Notes under the pieces: model-generated | Databases searched by the model: none | The model's input: only the letters and a program-made list of their open reading frames with translations | What the model was told of the DNA's origin: nothing | Position numbers and translations under genes: made by a program | In this document: one piece after another, positions 26,890 through 35,462 of the stretch | Layout of the letters: each line of letters opens with the position of its first letter | How positions within the stretch are numbered: position 1 is the stretch's first letter | Assembly (NCBI GenBank): GCA_017445315.1 | Contig: JAFSUI010000001.1 | Location: 1-64,000, forward strand | From: Bacillota bacterium | GTDB lineage: Bacteria > Bacillota > Clostridia > Peptostreptococcales > Anaerovoracaceae | Length of the DNA stretch: 64,000 nucleotides | Direction: 5' to 3'

Positions 26890-28448
26890 CGGTTCATTAT
26901 TCTATAGATCAGCTCCATATCAAGGGACTCTCGGAGGGCTTTAGCTAGGATATTATATTGCTCCTCTTTATGTGCAGCGGCATCAAAGGTTCCAAGCTCC
27001 GAAAAGTCAATTCCGCGGCGTACGCAGAGCGCCTTTAGGATTTCATCGCTTATTCCGGGCGCATCAAAAATGCCATGGGTGTAGGTGCCGTAGATATTTA
27101 TGTTTGTGTTTATGTTTTTATCTGCGCCTGTCTCTTGTGCGGAACCTGAATATATTATAGAGCGCTTCGAGCAGATTCTCGCCTTGGCGTCTTCAGAAAG
27201 ATCCATGTCGTTCTTTATAAAGCTCTCGCGACCCATATGGATTTCATAGCCTTCGTATTCCATGCCGCTTAATCCTGCAAGAGGTCCCGCTACATCGAAA
27301 AGCACGCCGTGCGTCTGCGTCTGAACCTTTTCATTTTCAAAAACCGTCTCTATTGGAAGAAGTCCCATCCCATCTATTTCTGTAAGACCCGCTGCCTCTG
27401 TCTTAAGAGGATCGGAAATATGTCTTCCTAGCATCTGAAAGCCTCCGCAAATTCCAAATACAATCGCGGGGTTTTCTTTTCTGGATGCCGCCTGAAGAAT
27501 CTTTGCCTCAAGCCCGCTCTCGCGGAGCCATATTAAGTCCGCGATTGTGCTCTTTGTTCCCGGGATAATTATCATGTCAGGATCTGCGAGCTCCGAAGCC
27601 TTCATCACATAGCGCAGCGACACGTTCTCGTAATTCTCAAAAGGACTGAAGTCGGTAAAATTGGAAATGCGCGGAAGCTTAATCACTGCGATGTCAATTA
27701 GTTTTCTGGTTTTCCTATCAAGGCGCGTGCTCAGGCTGTCCTCGTCATCTATATCTACGTTTAAATATGGAACGACTCCGACCACGGGGACGCCACAGAT
27801 TTCTTCTAGTATATCAAGGCCCGGCGCGAGAATATTTTTGTCGCCGCGAAATTTATTTACGATGGTTCCCTTTACTCGCGCCCTATCCTCTTCATCAAGT
27901 AGCGCGATGGTTCCGTAAAGCTGCGCAAAGACACCGCCCCTATCGATATCACCCGCGAGAAGCACGGGTGCATCGACCATGCGCGCCATTCCCATGTTTA
28001 CGATGTCGTCAGACTTTAGATTTATCTCTGCCGGACTTCCCGCACCTTCAAGTACGATTACATCAAAATCCTCCGCAAGCGAATTATATGCTTCCATGAT
28101 ATCCGGGACGAGATTTTTCTTATACGCAAAATACTCAGCGGCTCTCATGTTGCCGATGGGCTTTCCGTTTACAATTACCTGACTTCCGACATCGGTCGTA
28201 GGTTTTAAGAGAATCGGATTCATGCGAACATCAGGCTCTACTCCTGCAGCTTCTGCCTGCACAACCTGAGCGCGGCCCATCTCAAATCCATCCTTTGTTA
28301 TAAAAGAATTGAGCGCCATGTTCTGACTCTTAAACGGCGCAACCTTGAGGTCGTCCTCTTTAAAGATGCGACAAAGCCCTGCGCAGAGAATGCTCTTTCC
28401 TGCGTTGGACATAGTTCCCTGAATCATTATGTTCTTTGCTTTTTTCAT
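26886..28448 (-). CDS. cobQ: Cobyric acid synthase
   Basis: A 520-residue glutamine amidotransferase that amidates side chains b, d, e and g of adenosylcobyrinate diamide. The N-terminal synthetase domain begins IMIQGTMSNAGKSILCAGLC (P-loop-like) and contains VVLEGAGSPAEINLK. The C-terminal glutaminase domain has its nucleophile in IVFGICGGFQMLGR and its histidine in IYGTYTHGIFDAP. It includes a somewhat expanded linker before the final His motif (AQETGADKNINTN). It lies eight bases downstream of cobD and overlaps the LarA-like gene by four bases, within the cobalamin operon. Confidence 0.96.
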   Translation of the reverse strand: MKKAKNIMIQGTMSNAGKSILCAGLCRIFKEDDLKVAPFKSQNMALNSFITKDGFEMGRAQVVQAEAAGVEPDVRMNPILLKPTTDVGSQVIVNGKPIGNMRAAEYFAYKKNLVPDIMEAYNSLAEDFDVIVLEGAGSPAEINLKSDDIVNMGMARMVDAPVLLAGDIDRGGVFAQLYGTIALLDEEDRARVKGTIVNKFRGDKNILAPGLDILEEICGVPVVGVVPYLNVDIDDEDSLSTRLDRKTRKLIDIAVIKLPRISNFTDFSPFENYENVSLRYVMKASELADPDMIIIPGTKSTIADLIWLRESGLEAKILQAASRKENPAIVFGICGGFQMLGRHISDPLKTEAAGLTEIDGMGLLPIETVFENEKVQTQTHGVLFDVAGPLAGLSGMEYEGYEIHMGRESFIKNDMDLSEDAKARICSKRSIIYSGSAQETGADKNINTNINIYGTYTHGIFDAPGISDEILKALCVRRGIDFSELGTFDAAAHKEEQYNILAKALRESLDMELIYRIMNR

Positions 28449-28456
28449 AATTCACC

Positions 28457-29698
28457 TTAAAGTAAAACTGCTGTATCTATGCTGCCTAGAGCATCAATAA
28501 GCTTCTGGTTGTCCTCGTGATTTTTGATTGCAATTCTGTACCAACCCTCTGTGAGTCCCGGGAAGTTTGCGCAGTCTCTGATTGCGATTCCTTTTTGGAG
28601 GAGGTGCGCTCTTAGATCGATGTCGGCTGGTCCCTTGCCTCCGTCTTCGCGGTTTGGCTGTTCAGTGCCGCCTGCGCTCTGGTCTTTCTCGCCGTCAACA
28701 TGATCAGCGCTTGCGTTCAACTCTTTATCGCCTGCACGGTTTGACAATTCGCCGCCGTATGCTCGGCGCGTGTTGCGACTATCATAGAATAAAATAAAAT
28801 TCGCCCCAGACGAAGCGGTTTTAAATCCGAGTGCGCTTAGTTCTTTTATTAAGTAAGCTCTCTCGTCCGCGACAAGTTCCTTGGCCTTTTTTATATACTC
28901 GGTCTCTCTTGTCGCTGCGATTCCTGCTGCTTGTGCGACAGAAGAAATATTCCACGGCGGAGTAATCTCCGACATTTTCGCGAGCAAATTCTCATCAGAA
29001 CAAAGTCCATACCCGAGCCTCAGTCCCGGCATGGCAAATGTCTTTGTAAATGCCTTTAATATGAATAGATTTGGATATTCTTTTAGAAATTCTTTGCTGC
29101 TCCAAATGCCATTAGACAAATCCATGAAGCATTCGTCTATGAAAACGCGCGCGCCGAGCGCCTTTGCTTTTATTAAAACCTTTTCTATGAATTCTTTTGA
29201 GTAGAGTTTTCCTGTCGGATTGTTTGGGTTGCAGATGAAGACGATAGAAGGTTTTACTTCCGCCAGACAATCAAAGAAGTCGTCCCTTGGAACAAAGTCA
29301 TCGCTCGCAGCGACGCCGTCACCTGCCGCAAGGTCACTCTCCTTACATGTATAGTAAAGCATCTCTCCTCCGCTTAATCGCTCAGCTTCTTCGTACTCTG
29401 AAAAAGTCGGTGCGATCTCAAGCGCACGCTTTGGCCCTTGCGCAGCACAATAAGAATATATAATTTCCGACGCACCGTTTCCACAAATGATATAGTCACT
29501 GGGCACGCCTTCATATGTCGCAATAGCTTTAACAAGGTCCTCCGCATACGGATCCGGATATCTATCTATCTTATCGAGAGCTTCTTTTGCAGCCTCAATA
29601 ACACTACTCGGTGCGCCGAGCGGATTAACACTTGCCGAAAAATCTATTATGCTTTTTTCTGTTGCACCCCCGTGAGGGTTTTTCTTTTTATAATACAT
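28457..29698 (-). CDS. cobD: L-threonine-O-3-phosphate decarboxylase
   Basis: About 413 residues. A PLP enzyme of the aminotransferase fold that makes (R)-1-aminopropan-2-ol phosphate for the nucleotide loop. It shows NPHGG at the start, ICNPNNPTGKLYS, and the PLP lysine in ILKAFTKTFAMPGLRLGYG. I start at the ATG with GGAG eight bases upstream; a longer frame upstream reads through a 67-base repeat and is not credible. An extra hydrophilic segment of about 50 residues (ELSNRAGDKELNASADH onwards) interrupts the small domain between NFILFYDSR and LRAHLLQKG. Histidinol-phosphate aminotransferase is the main alternative, but the operon context supports CobD. Confidence 0.9.
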   Translation of the reverse strand: MYYKKKNPHGGATEKSIIDFSASVNPLGAPSSVIEAAKEALDKIDRYPDPYAEDLVKAIATYEGVPSDYIICGNGASEIIYSYCAAQGPKRALEIAPTFSEYEEAERLSGGEMLYYTCKESDLAAGDGVAASDDFVPRDDFFDCLAEVKPSIVFICNPNNPTGKLYSKEFIEKVLIKAKALGARVFIDECFMDLSNGIWSSKEFLKEYPNLFILKAFTKTFAMPGLRLGYGLCSDENLLAKMSEITPPWNISSVAQAAGIAATRETEYIKKAKELVADERAYLIKELSALGFKTASSGANFILFYDSRNTRRAYGGELSNRAGDKELNASADHVDGEKDQSAGGTEQPNREDGGKGPADIDLRAHLLQKGIAIRDCANFPGLTEGWYRIAIKNHEDNQKLIDALGSIDTAVLL

Positions 29699-29717
29699 AT
29701 TCACTCCAGCGATTTTT

Positions 29718-29784
29718 CTGTGGCAAATGCTGTCTTTTGCCCGATTTCCCGTGGCAAAAGCATATTTCCGCCCGTTTGCCACAG
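29718..29784. repeat. 67-base palindrome-ended repeat upstream of cobD
   Basis: Termini CTGTGGCAAA and TTTGCCACAG, internal TTTCCCGTGGCAAA, exactly 67 bases, as in the copies at 1401 and 1493. It fills most of the 120-base gap between cbiB and cobD, the largest interruption inside the operon between cbiA and larA. Confidence 0.88.
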
Positions 29785-29818
29785 ATTTTGCCGCGGGCGC
29801 CTAGTCGCCTTTAGTCTC

Positions 29819-30880
29819 TTAATGCAAAATCAACGAGTGCACAATCAGCGAAATCAACAAACTCACCATAACCGCAAGAAGCGCTGTAACATATAGGAGT
29901 TTTCCCGCGCGCGGAATGTCTTCTGTTTCTATTTCGCGAATTGCGTCACCTATATATTTTTTCTTATGAAGCACCCCGTGATAATATGCGTCGCCCGCAA
30001 GCTGTATGTCGAGAAGCCCCGCGCACGCCGCCTCGGTCTGCGCCGAGTTTGGACTCGCATGATTATATCTATCGCGCTTAAATATTTTCCATCCATTTTT
30101 ATAGTCCATGCCAAGAAACCTTCCTGCAAGGAGCATAAGTATGGCGGAGATCCTAGCGGGCACGGCATTGAAAATGTCGTCCATATTGGCCGGAACAAAG
30201 CCTATATTCGTATATGGTGGATCGGTATATCCGAGCATAGAGTCCATGGTGTTCACGGCCTTGTAAAGAAACCCGAGCGGTGCTCCACCGATAGCCATGT
30301 ATAGCAGCGGTGCGATAACTCCGTCAGAAGTATTCTCCGCAACAGTCTCTACGGCTGCTCTAGTGATCCCCTTCTCATCGAGAGATGTTACATCACGGCC
30401 TACTATCATTGCAACCTCATGCCTCGCATCTTCTATGCTTCCGTTCTTGAGCGCTTTATATACGTTCATGGCGGCGTCACGTAGTCCTTTTGTTGCAAGA
30501 ATCTGCCAACACATAATGGTTTCTACCGCAAGTCTCAGCCACAAATTTATTTTCCCAAGGATCAAAAGTATGAGAAAAGGAACGAGAAAACTCAGTGCCG
30601 CAACTATAAACCAAACAATGCCACCTTTTATTCTCTCGATAGCTTTGCTTGCGCCCTCACCACTTTTGCAAGTAGAACCGTCCCCATTGTAAAAACCCTC
30701 GCCTTTTTTGCAAGTAGAACCGTCCCCATTGTGAATTTCTTCGCTGTGAAAGCCGACCCAGTCGCAGAGGAAGTCGATAAGTTTTCCTATTAGGACGACG
30801 GGGTGCGGGATGGAGCGGGGATCTCCAATTAAGAGATCTATCGCAAAGCCTATTAAGATTGCCAGCCAAACCAAGTTCAT
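29819..30880 (-). CDS. cbiB: Adenosylcobinamide-phosphate synthase with repeat-derived insert
   Basis: A 353-residue membrane protein that attaches aminopropanol phosphate to adenosylcobyric acid. It begins with a hydrophobic helix and the conserved IDLLIGDPRSIPHPVVLIGK, later NTSDGVIAPLLYMAIGGAP, NTMDSMLGY, and SPNSAQTEAACAGLL, with a final hydrophobic helix. Between the first motif and the second membrane segment are two copies of NGDGSTCK followed by a GEG-rich spacer. These are encoded by two copies of the GGGGACGGTTCT repeat, inserted without breaking the frame. The gene sits three bases after the cbiJ-E-T stop codon in the operon. Confidence 0.93.
   Translation of the reverse strand: MNLVWLAILIGFAIDLLIGDPRSIPHPVVLIGKLIDFLCDWVGFHSEEIHNGDGSTCKKGEGFYNGDGSTCKSGEGASKAIERIKGGIVWFIVAALSFLVPFLILLILGKINLWLRLAVETIMCWQILATKGLRDAAMNVYKALKNGSIEDARHEVAMIVGRDVTSLDEKGITRAAVETVAENTSDGVIAPLLYMAIGGAPLGFLYKAVNTMDSMLGYTDPPYTNIGFVPANMDDIFNAVPARISAILMLLAGRFLGMDYKNGWKIFKRDRYNHASPNSAQTEAACAGLLDIQLAGDAYYHGVLHKKKYIGDAIREIETEDIPRAGKLLYVTALLAVMVSLLISLIVHSLILH
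30666..30732. repeat. Two GGGGACGGTTCT repeat copies inside cbiB
   Basis: Read on the minus strand, ACAATGGGGACGGTTCTACT and the following TGCAAA occur twice, at 30667-30690 and 30709-30732, 42 bases apart. The same sequence flanks element A at 15790. The repeat length plus spacer is a multiple of three and is translated. Confidence 0.95.
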
Positions 30881-30883
30881 CCA

Positions 30884-32848
30884 TTACCTCTTCTGCATTG
30901 TGAAAATGTAAATCGGATTCTGGCCTGTCATTATATGATAGTCTCCCGCTTTCTTATCTCTTGCAACGGTTACGGAGATAACCTCTGTATCATCAAAGAA
31001 ATAAGCCTCCATACATTCCTTGAGCTCAGCAATCGATTCCAAGGTGATTGCCGTCGCAACAATTCTTACGCTCGGATTTTTTTCAAGCGCTATTTCAATT
31101 ATCTCTCTGAGCTTTCCGCTGCTTCCTCCAATAAAAACGTGAGTAGGCGCAGGGAGCTCTTCACAGATGTCCGGTGCTGTACCTTCTATTATCTCAAGAT
31201 TGCCGAGATTGAAATTCTCTTTATTTTCTTCTGCAAGCATGCAGGCTTCTTTCTTTCTCTCTAAGGCGTACACCTTACCTGCGTTTGCATTTAGCGCCAT
31301 TTCTATGGAGACAGAACCCGTTCCCGCTCCTATATCCCAACAGATGGAGTCTTCTGCGAGCTTTAGCTTGGACAGGCTGATTGCGCGGACTTCGCTCTTG
31401 GTCATCGGAATTCCATCTAGTCTCTTAAACGCATCATCCGGAAGTCCCGGTGCGTATAATTTCTTTCCTTCTTTATTCTCTATTATCATTGCACTAAGCT
31501 TATTATACTCCCCGTCCTTAAGCTCTCTTGCTTCTCCTATGGTTATCTTCTCTTCCGGATAGCTGAGCCTCTCTCCAATATATACTTTAACATGTCCAAG
31601 GCCTGCGGTGGTTAAGTCCTCGCATATTTTCTCGGGTGTATTTTCACCGCCGGTAAGAACAAAGAGTTTTTTGTTTCTCTCAACATGTTTCTTTATGCTC
31701 GCATCTCGTCCGTGAAGACTGATTGACGTAATATCTTCGTATGACATTCCGAGGCGAGACGCAAGAACGCTGAGCGAACTTAAGCCCGGGAGAACCTTTA
31801 CGCTATATTTCGTGAGAAGCGGAAGAAGCTTTTTTGTTCCGCTATAAAAACCTGTGTCGCCGGACATAAGAACAAGAACATTTTTATACTCGTGGTGCTC
31901 TTCAATATAATCCGCAATCTCTTCGGGCTTAACGGCCTCAAAGAAATGCTTTCCGGGTACGCAGTTTTCTAGCATTCGCTTTGCTCCGATGATCAGGTCG
32001 GCAGCTTCTATGGACGCGCGAACTTCTCTCGTCATCAGGTCTTCGCTCCCCGGCCCAATCCCTGCAATAATTATTTCTCTTCTTTCTTTGAAACCGAATT
32101 TTCCTTCAAGCAGGGCAATGGTTTCTGGTACGGTCATTCCTTCTCTTTCTTCCGGACGACCTATTACAAGGAGCTTTTTCCTTTGCGACTCTACAGCCTC
32201 AACTTTTTCCTTGAATCCACCGGATGTTCCGCCGTCCTTGGTAACAAGAAAATCTGCGCCGATGCTTTTTAGCATTGCAACGTTCATCTCGGTAGAAAAT
32301 GGGCCCTGCATTGCAATTATATGCGATGGCGCTAGACCCGCCTCCTTACAGGCGGATATGGATTCCTCCATCGGAAGAACTCTTGCCCATACTCTTTCTT
32401 GGAATCCTTTTATCTCTCTGTACCTTGATATATCTTTGCTTCCTGTGGTCAGAAGAACCTTTCCTTCGTGCTCGCTCAGGAATTTAACAAGGCTTTCAAT
32501 ATCTGAAAAGAACCAGGCGTTTTCTCCTGCGCCCACGCTGTCTCTTAACACTCTTAGGTATTCGCAATTCTTTTTCTCGCACGCGCTTACAATATTCTCC
32601 GTGACCTCGCCCGCATATGGATGGGTCGCATCGATTGTAAGATCAAAACCCTCGTCAAGAAGGTTCTCCATCTCCTGCTCCGTCATTCTTCCGGAGTAAA
32701 TATGAAGATTACTCTTATGCTCAATCAACTCCTCACCGTATTCAGTTGCAACCGATGCCGCAACAAAGGTATTCTCCTGCTCGGTGAGATAGTCTATGAT
32801 TCTTCTTCCTTCTGTTGTTCCCGCAAATACACAAATCTTATACATCAC
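30884..32848 (-). CDS. CbiJ-CbiE-CbiT triple fusion
   Basis: A 654-residue protein joining three steps of the anaerobic corrin pathway. Residues 1-250 are CbiJ, cobalt-precorrin-6A reductase (VFAGTTEGRRIIDYL, TIDATHPYAGEVTEN, VTKDGGTSGGFKEK). Residues 258-460 are CbiE, the C5 methyltransferase (IIIAGIGPGSEDLMT, VLVLMSGDTGFYSGTKK). Residues 475-654 are CbiT, the C15 methyltransferase/decarboxylase (DGIPMTKSEVRAISL, CWDIGAGTGSVSIEMAL). CbiE-CbiT fusions (CobL) are common; the additional N-terminal CbiJ is less so. The start overlaps the end of cbiH by eleven bases and cbiB follows after three bases, so translation is probably coupled. Confidence 0.94.
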   Translation of the reverse strand: MMYKICVFAGTTEGRRIIDYLTEQENTFVAASVATEYGEELIEHKSNLHIYSGRMTEQEMENLLDEGFDLTIDATHPYAGEVTENIVSACEKKNCEYLRVLRDSVGAGENAWFFSDIESLVKFLSEHEGKVLLTTGSKDISRYREIKGFQERVWARVLPMEESISACKEAGLAPSHIIAMQGPFSTEMNVAMLKSIGADFLVTKDGGTSGGFKEKVEAVESQRKKLLVIGRPEEREGMTVPETIALLEGKFGFKERREIIIAGIGPGSEDLMTREVRASIEAADLIIGAKRMLENCVPGKHFFEAVKPEEIADYIEEHHEYKNVLVLMSGDTGFYSGTKKLLPLLTKYSVKVLPGLSSLSVLASRLGMSYEDITSISLHGRDASIKKHVERNKKLFVLTGGENTPEKICEDLTTAGLGHVKVYIGERLSYPEEKITIGEARELKDGEYNKLSAMIIENKEGKKLYAPGLPDDAFKRLDGIPMTKSEVRAISLSKLKLAEDSICWDIGAGTGSVSIEMALNANAGKVYALERKKEACMLAEENKENFNLGNLEIIEGTAPDICEELPAPTHVFIGGSSGKLREIIEIALEKNPSVRIVATAITLESIAELKECMEAYFFDDTEVISVTVARDKKAGDYHIMTGQNPIYIFTMQKR

Positions 32849-33578
32849 GGTATCCTCTCGGTGTTACAAGCTTTCCATCAATGATTCTAGTGCTACTGTT
32901 TCCTATGAAAACCGTGCAAAACATATCTACATCCGCACTAGCCAATTCACCAAACGTCAAAACCCTTGCGGACTCACCCTCTCTTCCTATATTCCTTGCG
33001 ATTCCGCAAGGTCTCTCTGAGGGAATGATTCCTCCAAGTATTTCGCAGGCCTTCTTAAGATGGTCCGGACGCCCTTTGCTTGCAGGATTGTATATTGCAA
33101 TTGCAAAATCGCCCTCCGCGGCCTTCCTTAATCTCTCTTCTATTTTCTCCCACGGAGTAAGTCTATCGCTTAAACTTACTACAGCAAAGTCGTGCGTAAG
33201 AGGCGCACCGAGAATTGCGCTTCCACTGCTTGCAGAAGTTATTCCGGGAACAACTTCTATTTCAATTTTAGCGAGCGCATCCATGCTTTCGGCCACCTCG
33301 TATATGAGCGCTGCCATTCCGTAGATTCCGCTATCGCCTGAGCAAATAAGAGAAACGGTCTTTCCCTCCACTGCAAATTCCACTGCTTTCTCGCAACGAA
33401 GAACCTCTTTGGTCATAGGCGATGTAAAGAATTCCTTCTCGGCATATCTATCTTTTACGAGATCGACATAGACACCATAGCCGACGATGACATCGGATTC
33501 CTTAAGTGCCTTATCTGCTCTTATAGTCATATTGTCATAGTTTCCGGGTCCGATTCCCACAACATAAAGCTTATTCAA
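32838..33578 (-). CDS. cbiH: Precorrin-3B / cobalt-factor III C17-methyltransferase
   Basis: About 246 residues. An S-adenosylmethionine-dependent tetrapyrrole methylase that methylates C17 and contracts the ring. It opens LYVVGIGPGNYDNMTIRA, continues with ICSGDSGIYGMAALIYE, and has the family segment FAIAIYNPASKGRPDHL. The start is most likely a TTG at 33578, because GGAGG lies six bases upstream and the homology begins immediately after it; a longer reading from an upstream ATG would add residues without family similarity. The start overlaps the cbiG stop by eight bases, indicating translational coupling. Confidence 0.92.
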   Translation of the reverse strand: MNKLYVVGIGPGNYDNMTIRADKALKESDVIVGYGVYVDLVKDRYAEKEFFTSPMTKEVLRCEKAVEFAVEGKTVSLICSGDSGIYGMAALIYEVAESMDALAKIEIEVVPGITSASSGSAILGAPLTHDFAVVSLSDRLTPWEKIEERLRKAAEGDFAIAIYNPASKGRPDHLKKACEILGGIIPSERPCGIARNIGREGESARVLTFGELASADVDMFCTVFIGNSSTRIIDGKLVTPRGYRDV

Positions 33579-34692
33579 AACTAACCTCCATATATTCGGC
33601 CGCGATTGCGAGTGTAACGCCGTCCGCAGCATTTTTTCTTACTATCAATAATGGTTCATTTGACGAGGACTCTTTCTCCGTCGTTTGTTCGGCGCTACTC
33701 ATATCGCACTTTACAGAACCGCGCATAGCAGACATTACGGCGGCGCGCTCGCAAACATTGCCAACGCCTGTAACTCCCTCTACAAATGTTGACGAAGAAA
33801 AATCTCCGGTTAGCGCTGCGAGTTCCTTTGCGGAATAGAAGTTTATCGGTACGCCTTCTTCCGATGCGAACGCGAGCAGTCCCTCTTCATTGGATTTAAT
33901 ATCTATTGACGCAACGCCTTTAATTGCACGTTTATCTATATTCTCTTCCTCGAGAACCTTCTCTACAAAGGCTCTTATTTTTTCTGCGCCTGTATCTCTC
34001 CTGCAGCCTATTCCGAGATGGAGGATGCAAGGGATGAGTCTAAGCGTCTTGGTAAAAGGCTCTTCCTTTTTCCACCCGATATATATTCCCGCGTTGGACG
34101 ACGCACTCGCTTCGGCGCTCGCCTCCTTAACACCTGCGGGCAGGTTTCCCTTTATAGGCAAGTCGCTTTTTAATAGAACGTCTCGCTCAAGAATCTCTGC
34201 GGAGATTTCTTTGGCGGCTTCTCTGCTTTCGATAATTATGCCCTGCGATACCGCCCAGGTGTCCACAGAAAATTTTTTGTTTATATCTGTCGCGGTCGTT
34301 ACCACGGATTCACCACCGAGCTCATCTGCAATCTTTCTTGCAAGCGCATTGGCGCCTCCTACATGTCCTCCGAGGATTGGAATTATGTAGTCGCCTTTTT
34401 CATCGACTGAAATCACGGCGGGATCCGTCATCTTGTCCTCGATGTACGGCGCAATATTTCTTACCGCAATTCCCGTTGCACCAACAAAGATAAGCGCATC
34501 GCTATCCGAGAATTTCTCTCCGTAGAAAGAGTCTTTCTTCTCTATCGACGAAAACTTATTTTTTATTTCTTCCTCTTCAAGGAATCGCTCCACGGTAAAG
34601 CAGGAGACACTGTTTTCTCTCCTTAGTGAATCCGCAATACTAATTGCTGTCTCGCAGCCTTTTTTGGTGTATGCAAAAATTGAAATCTTCAC
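33571..34692 (-). CDS. cbiG: Cobalt-precorrin-5A hydrolase
   Basis: A 373-residue protein that opens the delta-lactone of cobalt-precorrin-5A and releases the C2 fragment as acetaldehyde. The N-terminal domain includes LIFVGATGIAVRNIAPYI and VIPILGGHVGGANALARKIA. The C-terminal domain includes LHLGIGCRRDTGAEKI and VEGVTGVGNVCERAA. A variable Ala/Ser-rich linker lies near residue 195 (KEASAEASASSNAG), and there is a hydrophilic stretch near residue 335. It begins in a four-base overlap with the end of cbiF and ends inside the cbiH start region. Confidence 0.95.
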   Translation of the reverse strand: MKISIFAYTKKGCETAISIADSLRRENSVSCFTVERFLEEEEIKNKFSSIEKKDSFYGEKFSDSDALIFVGATGIAVRNIAPYIEDKMTDPAVISVDEKGDYIIPILGGHVGGANALARKIADELGGESVVTTATDINKKFSVDTWAVSQGIIIESREAAKEISAEILERDVLLKSDLPIKGNLPAGVKEASAEASASSNAGIYIGWKKEEPFTKTLRLIPCILHLGIGCRRDTGAEKIRAFVEKVLEEENIDKRAIKGVASIDIKSNEEGLLAFASEEGVPINFYSAKELAALTGDFSSSTFVEGVTGVGNVCERAAVMSAMRGSVKCDMSSAEQTTEKESSSNEPLLIVRKNAADGVTLAIAAEYMEVSFE

Positions 34693-35444
34693 TTCTTTGC
34701 CTCTCTGAATTCGGTTGAGAAGTCGGGCGCATAAAGTCTTGATCTCTCATAGTCCGCCCCCATGCAGTCTCCCACAATAATTAGAGAAGTCTTGGTTAAG
34801 CTTTCTTCTTTTACGGTCTTGTCCAAGTCCTTAAGCTTGCACCTAAAGATCCTTTCTTCGGGCCAGGTCGCCTTATATACAATCGCAACCGGAGTGTCCT
34901 CGGGATATCCGCCTTCCAGTAAATCTCTCTCAAGTTTTTCTGTTAGACCAGTGCTCAAAAATAGAATCATTGTTGCCCTGTGAGCTGCAAGCGATTTAAT
35001 AGATTCTTTCTCGGGAACCGGAGTCCTCCCTTCTGCCCTTGTGATTATTACTGTCTGCGAAACATCGGGAAGTGTATATTCCGTCTTGAGCGATGCCGCC
35101 GCTCCACAAAAGGAACTTACGCCCGGACATACTTCGTAACCAAAGCCGAGCTTCTCAAGCTCATCAAACTGCTCCCTCACCGCGCCATATATACTGCTGT
35201 CTCCCGTATGGAGTCTTACTGTTTTTTCTCCCTTTGCTTCCGCATCCTTCATGACATCAATTACTTCTTCCAATGTCATCTCCGCACTGTTAAAAATACG
35301 GCAGCCTTCTTTGGTATACGTTAGAAGCTCCGGGTTTACGAGGGACCCGGCATATATTACTACATCTGCGCTAGCGAGAAGTTTTGCTCCTCTTACCGTT
35401 ATGAGATCAGAAGCTCCGCTTCCGGCACCGACAAAATATATCAT
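34689..35444 (-). CDS. cbiF: Cobalt-precorrin-4 C11-methyltransferase
   Basis: A 251-residue tetrapyrrole methylase using S-adenosylmethionine. Motifs: IYFVGAGSGASDLITVRGAK at the start, VRLHTGDSSIYGAVREQ, and the CbiF-specific TRAEGRTPVPEKESI. It lies 18 bases after cbiD and overlaps cbiG by four bases. Precorrin-4 methylases share the fold with CbiH and CbiE, but the RAEGRTPVPE segment supports CbiF. I see no separate CbiL (C20 methyltransferase) in the operon, so that step must be encoded elsewhere. Confidence 0.96.
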   Translation of the reverse strand: MIYFVGAGSGASDLITVRGAKLLASADVVIYAGSLVNPELLTYTKEGCRIFNSAEMTLEEVIDVMKDAEAKGEKTVRLHTGDSSIYGAVREQFDELEKLGFGYEVCPGVSSFCGAAASLKTEYTLPDVSQTVIITRAEGRTPVPEKESIKSLAAHRATMILFLSTGLTEKLERDLLEGGYPEDTPVAIVYKATWPEERIFRCKLKDLDKTVKEESLTKTSLIIVGDCMGADYERSRLYAPDFSTEFREAKK

Positions 35445-35462
35445 TATTACCTCCGAATCATC

